A stretch of DNA of 6,424 nt from an uncultured Faecalibacterium sp. (GTDB taxonomy: Bacteria > Bacillota > Clostridia > Oscillospirales > Ruminococcaceae). How positions within the stretch are numbered: the first letter of the stretch is position 1; every line of letters begins with the position of its first letter. Under the pieces are notes generated by a model. That model saw only the letters and a program-made list of their open reading frames with translations. It ran no database searches and was not told the origin of the DNA. The translations under genes and the position numbers were made by a program. Below are positions 1 through 5,534 of the stretch, one piece after another. Location of the stretch: contig URVW01000096.1 in the NCBI GenBank assembly GCA_900551435.1, positions 1-6,424 of the forward strand. Reading direction: 5' to 3'.

Positions 1-53
1 TCGCCCTGCTCCACGCGGTACTGCTTACCGCCGGTAACAATGATTGCGTACAT
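1..53 (-). CDS. rplU: 50S ribosomal protein L21, N-terminal fragment (runs off window)
   Basis: Only the first 17 codons lie in the window. They read MYAIIVTGGKQYRVEQG, the conserved N-terminus of bacterial ribosomal protein L21, a 23S rRNA-binding protein of the large subunit usually about 100 residues long. The ATG is at 53-51 and is preceded by an AAAGGA-type ribosome binding site near 63-68. The gene has its own strong promoter and structured leader upstream (79-171). In Firmicutes rplU normally heads an operon with a small cysteine-protease gene and rpmA, which would lie outside this window. The short fragment is diagnostic because the start of L21 is highly conserved. Confidence 0.93.
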   Translation of the reverse strand, partial: MYAIIVTGGKQYRVEQG

Positions 54-78
54 TTGTTTCATTCCTTTTCGTTGTACT

Positions 79-134
79 CGCTGGTCGTAAAGGCAGACCC
101 TTTCCGGGGCCATTTAAAGCGCCCACACCAAGCG
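79..134 (-). ncRNA. Candidate L21 leader (autoregulatory structure in rplU 5' UTR)
   Basis: The transcript between the rplU promoter and its start codon can fold into a closed structure. The 5' arm CGCTTGGT (134-127) pairs with the 3' arm ACCAGCG (85-79), giving seven base pairs with one bulged U. Inside it, GGCCC (111-107) pairs with GGGTC (100-96) over a six-nucleotide loop. A structured leader upstream of rplU is a known feature of Firmicutes (L21 leader family), where it is thought to bind a ribosomal protein and control expression. The pairing is seen in the sequence. Assignment to that family rests on position and general form, without a covariance-model match. Confidence 0.55.
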
Positions 135-142
135 GCTAGAAT

Positions 143-171
143 AGTATAGCAGAAAATCGCGCGGTTTTCAA
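143..171 (-). promoter_or_regulatory. Sigma-A-type promoter of rplU
   Basis: The minus strand reads TTGAAA (171-166), a 17-nt spacer, then TATACT (148-143). Both hexamers are close to consensus and the spacing is optimal. Transcription would start near 136, just before the 5' arm of the rplU leader, leaving an untranslated region of roughly 80 nt. Confidence 0.75.
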
Positions 172-210
172 GGGGTTTGTGCGCTTTTCTGTAAAGTTTT
201 TTCCAGAAGA

Positions 211-543
211 TCAGCTGTTCAGCGTTTTGAAGATCTCATCCATGTTCCGCGCGCCGTAGACGATGCGAAGCATCCAGATGATTTTCTTTGTTTTATCGAC
301 GCCATAGAACAAAACATAGTTGCCGACTACCTTTTTCCGAACGACCATATCCGAACGGTAGATGCCTGAAACTGCCACCCCGCTTGACGGGAATGCACAT
401 AGATTTGCCGTGCATTTCCGAATCTCTGCCATAACGCGACGTGCAGCATCTGGGTTGCCAAGCTCTTCCGAAATATACCGAACTGCGTTTTCTAAGTCGC
501 GTGCTGCCATGTCGGTATACTTACGACGATATTCACAGTCCAT
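211..543 (-). CDS. RelE/ParE-family type II toxin
   Basis: This 110-aa protein has the size and pattern of the RelE/ParE superfamily. An N-terminal part resembles YxxxAxxDLxxAVxYI (residues 10-24), followed by an ALxR-like helix with the P31-D32-A33-A34 turn. A FPSSG loop lies at 51-55, and a C-terminal beta-rich core contains YRSDMVVRK (62-70), NYVLFYGVD (75-83) and RIVYGARN (93-100). Members either cleave mRNA at the ribosome (RelE-like) or poison gyrase (ParE-like); the sequence alone does not settle which, though the NYxxFYxVD block is common in ParE-like members. The ATG at 543-541 has an AAGGAG site five nt upstream inside the antitoxin gene, and the two genes overlap by 11 nt, implying translational coupling. 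The gene is less GC-rich than the lgt block. Confidence 0.85.
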   Translation of the reverse strand: MDCEYRRKYTDMAARDLENAVRYISEELGNPDAARRVMAEIRKCTANLCAFPSSGVAVSGIYRSDMVVRKKVVGNYVLFYGVDKTKKIIWMLRIVYGARNMDEIFKTLNS

Positions 544-790
544 ACTTTCTCCTTATCGTTTCCATCACGTCATCTTCGTCTGCGACACGGCCTTCGTCAA
601 CATCCTTTAGACCTTCCATCACCAGCTTCAGCTCTTCCATCTCTTTCATCGCGCGCTCGTAGTACTCGATGTCCATGACCACAAGGCGGCCATAGCCATT
701 CTTCGTCACAAAGACCGGGCCATTCTCCTCGGCGCAGCGGCGCTCGATCTCCACGGTATTTTTCAGTTCACGCATCGGAATGATCTGCAT
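533..790 (-). CDS. Phd/YefM-family antitoxin
   Basis: This 85-aa protein precedes the toxin gene in transcription order. Its N-terminal half (IIPMRELKNT at 3-12, then GPVFVTKNGYGRLVVM at 24-39 and YYERA at 43-47) is the typical Phd/YefM DNA-binding fold that dimerises and represses its own promoter. The acidic C-terminal tail (residues 52-85, rich in D and E with a short basic end) is the expected toxin-neutralising segment. A strong AGGAGGG site sits six nt before the ATG at 790-788. The stop lies inside the toxin reading frame. A promoter and an inverted repeat directly upstream fit autoregulation by the antitoxin or the complex. Confidence 0.87.
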   Translation of the reverse strand: MQIIPMRELKNTVEIERRCAEENGPVFVTKNGYGRLVVMDIEYYERAMKEMEELKLVMEGLKDVDEGRVADEDDVMETIRRKYGL

Positions 791-821
791 ATAGTTCCCT
801 CCTGTGGTTTCTTATTGTTTC

Positions 822-853
822 TGTGGCTATATTATACACTAAAAAAAGCCACA
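822..853. promoter_or_regulatory. Candidate operator: inverted repeat spanning the toxin-antitoxin -10 element
   Basis: TGTGGCT (822-828) and AGCCACA (847-853) form a perfect 7-bp inverted repeat with an 18-nt centre that contains the -10 box. A further CTGTGG copy at 802-807 repeats the CTGTGG at 821-826 with a 19-bp period. Phd/YefM-type antitoxins commonly repress through palindromes overlapping their promoter, so this is a reasonable binding site. The repeat is seen directly; the binding is inferred. Confidence 0.5.
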
Positions 854-859
854 AGACAA
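831..859 (-). promoter_or_regulatory. Promoter of the toxin-antitoxin operon
   Basis: On the minus strand TTGTCT (859-854) is followed after exactly 17 nt by a perfect TATAAT (836-831). The start point would be near 824, about 34 nt before the antitoxin ATG. The -10 element lies between the arms of an inverted repeat at 822-853. Confidence 0.72.
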
Positions 860-921
860 GGGTGCATTTCCATTCCCCTGCCCTGCGGCCAGTTTATTTT
901 TTCGTTTCTTCGTTCGTTCTA

Positions 922-1953
922 TCAGTTTTGGGTGCTCAGCTGCTCCTTCACCTTCTTATTATACGCCTCAGTCCGCTCCACAAAAAGGCTGCGGGGGCTG
1001 GACGCCACGAGCTGTTCTTCTTCGAGGGTGAAGTGCGGGTCGGCCTTTTTGGCCTTGGCCGCGAGGGCGCGGTTCTCGCTGTTGAGGGCCAGCGTCACCA
1101 TCAGGGGCTTGTCCTTCGCGCGCTTGGTCAGGATCACTTCGGCGATGATGCCGCCCACGACGGCCACCGCTGCCACCACCTGCGACACGCGCAGACCGAT
1201 GGACGGGACCAGCATCAGGCTGTCGGTGCGGAGGGCTTCGATCCAGAAGCGGCCCGCGCCGTACCAGATGAGATACCGCAGGGCGATGTCCCCCGCGAAC
1301 TTCCGCTTTTTGATGTACTTCACCAGCAGGAACAGCCCCACGAAGCACCAGATGCTCTCATATAAAAAGGTGGGATGGACCGGCAGGTTCGGGTCGATGG
1401 TGACGCCCTTGGGGGCCGTGACCACCGCGCTCATGAGGTAGCTACGGGTGGCTTCGCTGTACATGCCCCACGGCAGGGTGGTGTTGCAGCCGAAGGCTTC
1501 CTGATTGAAGAAGTTGCCCCAGCGGCCGCAGCCCTGCCCGATGAGGAAGCCCATCGCGGCGAGGTCGAACATGGGCAGGACCGGGACTTTGCGCCACTTA
1601 CAAGCCAAGCCGCCGAACAAAAAGCCGCCGATGATGCCGCCATAGATGGCCAAGCCGCCGTCGCGGATGGCGAGCACGTCCCACAGCGTCTCGTAGTCGT
1701 AGGGCGACATCGCCACATAGTAGAGCCGCGCGCAGAGGATGCCCATGACCACGCCGATGAGGATGACGTCCACCATCGCGTCGGCGTCCACGCCGAACAT
1801 CACACCGTGGCGGAACGCGAACACCAGCGCAAGGCACATGCCCACAGCGATGCAGACGCCGTACCAATAAATGTTCATCCCACCGATGGAAAACGCAATA
1901 CGGTTCAGGGAAAAGCTCAGTCCCAGCGCCGGGAATTGCACCAGATTCGTCAT
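922..1953 (-). CDS. lgt: Phosphatidylglycerol:prolipoprotein diacylglyceryl transferase
   Basis: Lgt transfers diacylglycerol from phosphatidylglycerol to the lipobox cysteine of prolipoproteins in the cytoplasmic membrane. The 343-aa product shows the family landmarks in order: a first membrane segment with YWYGVCIAVG (29-38), GGLAIYGGIIGG (99-110), the signature GRWGNFFNQEAFG (143-155) with the essential Arg144, HPTFLYE (193-199), and GRFWIEALR (234-242) with Arg235. Tyr104 stands where E. coli has His103, a substitution I believe is common in Firmicutes. The enzyme is usually 260-300 aa; here roughly 65 charged residues follow the last membrane helix (about 256-275), forming a cytosolic tail. 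I chose the ATG at 1953-1951 because GGAGG (1964-1960) sits six nt upstream and MTNLVQFPAL begins typical Lgt sequence; the longer frame back to 2067 only overlaps yfmH. It starts one nt after the yfmH stop, so it is the last gene of the operon. Confidence 0.95.
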   Translation of the reverse strand: MTNLVQFPALGLSFSLNRIAFSIGGMNIYWYGVCIAVGMCLALVFAFRHGVMFGVDADAMVDVILIGVVMGILCARLYYVAMSPYDYETLWDVLAIRDGGLAIYGGIIGGFLFGGLACKWRKVPVLPMFDLAAMGFLIGQGCGRWGNFFNQEAFGCNTTLPWGMYSEATRSYLMSAVVTAPKGVTIDPNLPVHPTFLYESIWCFVGLFLLVKYIKKRKFAGDIALRYLIWYGAGRFWIEALRTDSLMLVPSIGLRVSQVVAAVAVVGGIIAEVILTKRAKDKPLMVTLALNSENRALAAKAKKADPHFTLEEEQLVASSPRSLFVERTEAYNKKVKEQLSTQN

Positions 1954-1954
1954 G

Positions 1955-3268
1955 TTATTCCTCCGTCTCTTCTTCGTCGTCCAGCGCGTCGGCTGTGCCG
2001 TCCGGGTCGATGTACATCGACGCCATCCGGTCCGGCTGCAGGATGTTCTGCAGCGCCGCGTCGGCATCCTCGGCGGTCAGCGCCGCCAAGGCCGCGATCT
2101 GCTGGGCCACCGTCTGGCCCGACAGCGCAAAATCTGCCATCTGGCTGGCCGAATCCTCGACGTTCTCCAGATTTTCGATCAGCTGGCCGTATTTTTCGTT
2201 CTTGCAGAGGGTGAACACCTCGCGGTCGATGCCCTCGCGGCGGACCCGCGCGATCTCCTCCAGAAGCATCTGCTTGACCGTCTCCGGCTCGTCGCTCTCG
2301 CCGGTGAAGAGGATGCAGCAGCAGCCGTCCACCCGCAGCACTTCCCCGCCAAAGCCCGGATTGGTCAGGCCGGTATCGTACAGGCGGCGGTAGAGCGGCG
2401 ACATCCCGCCGCACAGGCAGCACAGGATGAGGTCATACAGCATCTCGCTCTTGAGGTCGTCGTGGGCGAGGGGGACTTCCTTGAAGCCCAAGCCGAAGCA
2501 GGGCTTCGAGACGGGCATCCGGATGCGTTTTTCAGGGGCCGCAAGGGTCATCGGCTCGTCGGCCCAGAGCCGCTGCACCCGCTCGGCAGGGCGGGCGTCC
2601 ATCAGGCCGTGGCGCTCACAGGCGGCGAGGATCTGTTCCATCGTCGTGTTTCCCGCCGCCGCCAGCACCATATTGCCCGGGGCATAAAAGGCATCGCAGC
2701 AGTCGTAGAGCATCTTCGGGGTGATCTCGGCAATGCTCTCGCAGGTCCCGGCGATGTCGCTGCGGATGGGGTGGCTGTGGTACAGGCACTCGCACAGGCC
2801 GGTGATAAGCCGCCAGTCGGCGCTGTCGTCGTACATCTTGATTTCCTGCCCGATGATGCCCTGCTCCTTGGCGATGGTCTGCTCGGTGAAGTAGGGATGG
2901 CCCACCATCCCCAGCAGGATGTCCAAGCTCTCGTCCAGCTGCTGGGTGGCCGTGAACAGGTAGCAGGTGCGGTCAAAGCTCGTAAAAGCGTTGGCGTTGG
3001 CGCCGGTCTTGGCGAACTTTGCAAAGGCGTCGCCGTCCTGATCTTCGAACATCTTGTGCTCGAGGAAGTGCGCCACACCGGCGGGCAGATGCACCTCGCG
3101 GCCCTCCAAGCGGAAGTCGCGGTCGATGGAGCCAAAGCGGGTGGCATAGATGACGTGCGTGCCCGAATACCCGGGCATGGGCCGCACGAGGACGGTCAGC
3201 CCGGACGGGAGCACCTTCCACTGGTCGGCGGCGGCATCCGCAAGGATGTTACTGTGCAGTTCCGGCAT
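1955..3268 (-). CDS. yfmH: M16 zinc peptidase, YfmH type (catalytic partner)
   Basis: This 437-aa protein is an M16 (pitrilysin/insulinase) peptidase with an intact inverted zinc motif HFLEH (residues 67-71: ligands His67 and His71, catalytic Glu70). The third ligand is probably Glu142 in GQEIKMYDD, 71 residues further on, close to the usual distance. An N-terminal strand region with VLVRPMPGY (26-34), the ANANAFTSFDRTCY block (90-103) and a second, degenerate M16 half (about 245-420) complete the bilobed fold. It resembles B. subtilis YmfH, named YfmH in current annotation and linked there to EF-P 5-aminopentanol modification; the actual substrate is unclear. The inactive partner gene yfmF lies immediately upstream with a 20-nt overlap, and the start at 3268 has a GAGGAGGGG site. 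Two cysteine clusters (CCLC 283-286, CCC 316-318) are notable. The general M16 assignment is firmer than the functional name. Confidence 0.88.
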   Translation of the reverse strand: MPELHSNILADAAADQWKVLPSGLTVLVRPMPGYSGTHVIYATRFGSIDRDFRLEGREVHLPAGVAHFLEHKMFEDQDGDAFAKFAKTGANANAFTSFDRTCYLFTATQQLDESLDILLGMVGHPYFTEQTIAKEQGIIGQEIKMYDDSADWRLITGLCECLYHSHPIRSDIAGTCESIAEITPKMLYDCCDAFYAPGNMVLAAAGNTTMEQILAACERHGLMDARPAERVQRLWADEPMTLAAPEKRIRMPVSKPCFGLGFKEVPLAHDDLKSEMLYDLILCCLCGGMSPLYRRLYDTGLTNPGFGGEVLRVDGCCCILFTGESDEPETVKQMLLEEIARVRREGIDREVFTLCKNEKYGQLIENLENVEDSASQMADFALSGQTVAQQIAALAALTAEDADAALQNILQPDRMASMYIDPDGTADALDDEEETEE

Positions 3269-4544
3269 GGGCGCTCCCCTCCTCTCGGGTCAGCAGATAG
3301 CTGACGGACAAGCTCAGTTCGTTAAAAATCGACCGCACGTCGTCCTTTGTGACGGCGCGCAGGGCCGCGCGGGCCTCGTCCGGCGTCTGGACCGGACCGC
3401 CGCGCAGCACTTCCATATAGTACCACGTCTCGATGCCGCCAAGGCTGTCCTCGATGCCGGCCATCCCGCTGAGCAGGGACAGGCGGCAGTCCTCGAGTTC
3501 GTCGTCGGTGATGGGGCCGGTGCGCAGGTCGTCCAGCTCTTTGAGGATGGCCTGTTCGGCGCGGGCGGCGTCGGCGTGCTCCACGCCGCTGTTCACGGCC
3601 ATGCTGCCCGTGAAGCTCTGGAAGCTGGACGAGCAGTAATAGCACAGATGGTCGCGCTCGCGGACGTTGAGGAAGAGGCGGCTGGTCACGCTGCCGCCGT
3701 ACAGGGCCATGGCCAGCCGCACCGCTGCCATCTGGCCGGGGCGCATGGGCGTGCCGATGGTGAACAGCATACAGAGCTTGGCTTGGGTCGTGTCGAAGCA
3801 CTCCGCCTTGCGCACGGCGTCCTGACGGGGCATGGCGAGGTTTTCGCAGAGCGGGACCGGATGCCGGTCGATGCGGGACAGCTCGTCCAGCAGAGCGTTC
3901 TTCACGGTTTCGGTCTCGGCTTCGGTGCAGCCGAGGATGAGCAGCTCGATGTTCGCCGTTTCCAGCATCTCGCGGTAGGCGGCGGTGAGAGTTTCGGACG
4001 TGAGAGCGTCCACTTCTTCGAGATAGCCCTCCTGCCGGATGCCGGCGGGGCTGTCGCCGAAGAACTCACGGTTGGCCTGACGCTGGCAGTAGATGCGCTT
4101 TTCGTTCACCTCGTCCTCGAGGGCGCGGCGGAGCATCTGCTTTTCGATGGCGACGGCTTCGGGGTCGAACTGCCCGTCCACGAAGGCGGGATGAAAGGCC
4201 GTGCCCAGCGCCAGCGCGGCGTATTCGGCGGTCAGGTCCTCCCCTTCCAGCGCGAAGTGGTTCTTGATGCCGGTGGCGCTGACGCAGAGGTTGTGGTTCG
4301 CGCCCAGCGGGCGGGCGTCCACGGTCAGGTCTGCGCCGTAGAGCCGCGCCAGCTTTTTGGTCATCTGGGTCATGTCCGGACAGTCCGCATAGCCGCGCTC
4401 CATCACGAGCGGGAGCAGGGCGTGGGCCGTGGCCGTCTCGCGCTTGGCCGGAAAGGCAAAGTGGAGGCTGATGCGGCAGCGGTTGAATTTCGGCGCCGGG
4501 TCCCACGAAAGATGGACGCCCGGAGCGATGGTGGTTCGTCTCAA
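3249..4544 (-). CDS. yfmF: M16-like peptidase subunit lacking the zinc site, YfmF type
   Basis: This 431-aa M16 family protein resembles B. subtilis YmfF (YfmF). Where active members have HxxEH it has HALLP (41-45), so the catalytic Glu and second His are missing. In the second half it keeps GGSVTSRLF (283-291) followed by NVRERDHLCYYCSSS (293-307), the R/Y-type motif that the non-catalytic M16 subunit contributes for substrate binding in heterodimers such as mitochondrial MPP and AlbE/AlbF. It therefore most likely pairs with the YfmH encoded next. The start codon is TTG (4544-4542) with AAAGGAG six nt upstream; the first in-frame ATG would be Met48, which would remove the first strand. It begins 18 nt after the VanY-like gene stop and overlaps yfmH by 20 nt. 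Membership is clear; the EF-P connection is by homology only. Confidence 0.85.
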   Translation of the reverse strand: MRRTTIAPGVHLSWDPAPKFNRCRISLHFAFPAKRETATAHALLPLVMERGYADCPDMTQMTKKLARLYGADLTVDARPLGANHNLCVSATGIKNHFALEGEDLTAEYAALALGTAFHPAFVDGQFDPEAVAIEKQMLRRALEDEVNEKRIYCQRQANREFFGDSPAGIRQEGYLEEVDALTSETLTAAYREMLETANIELLILGCTEAETETVKNALLDELSRIDRHPVPLCENLAMPRQDAVRKAECFDTTQAKLCMLFTIGTPMRPGQMAAVRLAMALYGGSVTSRLFLNVRERDHLCYYCSSSFQSFTGSMAVNSGVEHADAARAEQAILKELDDLRTGPITDDELEDCRLSLLSGMAGIEDSLGGIETWYYMEVLRGGPVQTPDEARAALRAVTKDDVRSIFNELSLSVSYLLTREEGSAHAGTAQ

Positions 4545-4550
4545 TGGTTT

Positions 4551-4557
4551 CTCCTTT
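4551..4557 (-). promoter_or_regulatory. Ribosome binding site that sets the TTG start of yfmF
   Basis: The minus strand reads AAAGGAG here, followed by six nt and TTG at 4544-4542. No ATG or GTG in the right frame lies near it, so this site decides the start of yfmF. Confidence 0.8.
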
Positions 4558-4562
4558 GTGCG

Positions 4563-5375
4563 TTACAGTTTTGCGCGTTCCAGCGCAACAAATTCTTCCA
4601 GCGACAGGCCGGAATCCCGGATGGCGCGGGCGTTTTCGACGCCGACATAGCGCCAGTGCCACGGGGCGGATGCCATGCCGGTGGCGCTCTGGCGGTCCTC
4701 CGGCCAGCGGAGGATGAAGCCGTAGTCGGCGGCGTAGGCCGTCAGCCACTCATAGGCGCGGGTCTCGGCAAAGGCGGTCTTTTCGGTGCAGTCCGGCGAG
4801 AGGATGTCGGCGCAGTAGCCGGTCCCCTGCTCGCTGGTGTCCGCCGTGGGCAGCAGCGAAGCCGCCCGCGCGGCCGCGTCCGTGTCCGACAGCCGGGTGT
4901 GCGCCGCCTGATAGGCCGCAAGCTCCTCGGCAAAGGCGGCTTCGCGGGTGTCGGCGTCCTGCCAGCCCGCCGTCAGGGTCAGCGTGATGCCGTCGGCCTG
5001 TGCGGCGGCGGCCATCTCCCGATAGGCCGCGGCGGCTTCGGCTTCCAGCTGTTCGCCGGTGGCGTCGTCGGCCACGGCGAGGTCGGGCGCCGGCTCTTCC
5101 GTGAGGGGGATGTTCGCGTTCACGAGGGTCAGCCGCACATCCGACGGGTCAAATTCATACGATGTACCGTCATAGACCGATGACCGGAACGCGGCCGGTC
5201 CGGCGATGAGGGCATGGGCTTTGGGCAGCAGCCAGAGGATGCCGGTGGACATCAGCGCCACGGCTCCGGCGCACGCCGCCAGAAACAGCACCCAGTTCCG
5301 CGCCAGCCGCAGACATTTGCGGATCTTCCACTCCCGGTAGCTCATCCGCTGCGCGGAGGATTTGGTTTGTTGCAT
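4563..5375 (-). CDS. Membrane-anchored VanY-like (M15B) D-Ala-D-Ala carboxypeptidase homologue with altered active site
   Basis: The 270-aa product has a basic N-terminus, one membrane helix (about residues 28-50, NWVLFLAACAGAVALM onward) and an extracellular domain of the VanY/DacY fold: LTLTAGWQD (132-140), SEQGTGYCADI (181-191), YGFILRWPE (218-226) and APWHWRYVG (237-245). Active VanY enzymes remove the terminal D-Ala of peptidoglycan stem peptides using a zinc held by His, Asp and His plus a catalytic Glu, in SxHxxGxAxD and EPWH motifs. Here the first His is Gln183, the catalytic Glu is Ala237, and the substrate-binding Arg of the SGYRS motif is Gln139; Asp190 and His240 remain. The frame is uninterrupted, so this may be a peptidoglycan-binding or regulatory pseudoenzyme. 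Cys188 and Cys196 could form a disulfide. AAGGAG lies about nine nt before the ATG; Met11 lacks a binding site. It is the first gene of the operon with yfmF, yfmH and lgt. Confidence 0.82.
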   Translation of the reverse strand: MQQTKSSAQRMSYREWKIRKCLRLARNWVLFLAACAGAVALMSTGILWLLPKAHALIAGPAAFRSSVYDGTSYEFDPSDVRLTLVNANIPLTEEPAPDLAVADDATGEQLEAEAAAAYREMAAAAQADGITLTLTAGWQDADTREAAFAEELAAYQAAHTRLSDTDAAARAASLLPTADTSEQGTGYCADILSPDCTEKTAFAETRAYEWLTAYAADYGFILRWPEDRQSATGMASAPWHWRYVGVENARAIRDSGLSLEEFVALERAKL

Positions 5376-5413
5376 GGTGAGGGACTCCTTCCTCTTGTGA
5401 TACAGTACCTTTT

Positions 5414-5442
5414 ATTATACACTTCTTTCCGGGGGCTGTAAA
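5414..5442 (-). promoter_or_regulatory. Promoter of the vanY-like/yfmF/yfmH/lgt operon
   Basis: On the minus strand TTTACA (5442-5437), a 17-nt spacer and a perfect TATAAT (5419-5414) form a near-consensus sigma-A promoter. Transcription would begin about 30 nt before the ATG of the VanY-like gene. No other strong promoter is visible before lgt, supporting one transcript for the four genes. Confidence 0.72.
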
Positions 5443-5456
5443 CGCCGGAAGGTGTA
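5418..5456. promoter_or_regulatory. Imperfect palindrome overlapping the operon promoter
   Basis: TACAC (5418-5422) and GTGTA (5452-5456) form outer arms, and TTCCGG (5427-5432) and CCGGAA (5445-5450) inner arms, with an asymmetric gap of three extra bases on the left. The structure covers the -35 box and spacer of the minus-strand promoter and lies between two divergent genes. It lacks a following T-run on either strand, so it does not look like a terminator. A regulator-binding site is a possible reading. Confidence 0.35.
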
Positions 5457-5474
5457 AAAAAATTGTGTCCGCAG

Positions 5475-5480
5475 GATAAT
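5475..5480 (+). promoter_or_regulatory. Weak candidate -10 element for the lipoprotein gene
   Basis: GATAAT lies 54 nt before the lipoprotein ATG, the best -10 match on the plus strand in this intergenic region. The matching -35 position (around 5452-5458, GTGTAAA) is poor, so this would be a weak or activator-dependent promoter. Confidence 0.25.
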
Positions 5481-5534
5481 CCGGCGCGCACCGGGCATCC
5501 TATCCACAAACCCAACTGGGAAGGGAGCGTATCT

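Noticed and set aside
187..208. Terminator after the toxin gene (TTCTG/CAGAA)
   Set aside because: Only five base pairs, AT-rich, with no following T-run on the minus strand.
837..864. Intrinsic terminator for lgt (weak stem then seven T on the minus strand)
   Set aside because: The only stem before the T-run has about four pairs with a bulge, and the T-run lies in the spacer of the toxin-antitoxin promoter; not convincing.
1954..2067. 38-residue upstream extension of lgt
   Set aside because: It lies inside yfmH, is Arg-rich out-of-frame sequence, and the internal ATG at 1953 has an excellent GGAGG site.
1871..5183. Long plus-strand open frames opposite yfmH, yfmF and the VanY-like gene
   Set aside because: They are antisense to genes with clear family motifs, show no family pattern or ribosome binding sites, and arise from the high-GC codon bias.
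5463..5534. 24-residue upstream extension of the lipoprotein from a TTG
   Set aside because: It would place a polar stretch before a proper signal peptide and has no binding site; ATG 5535 fits better.
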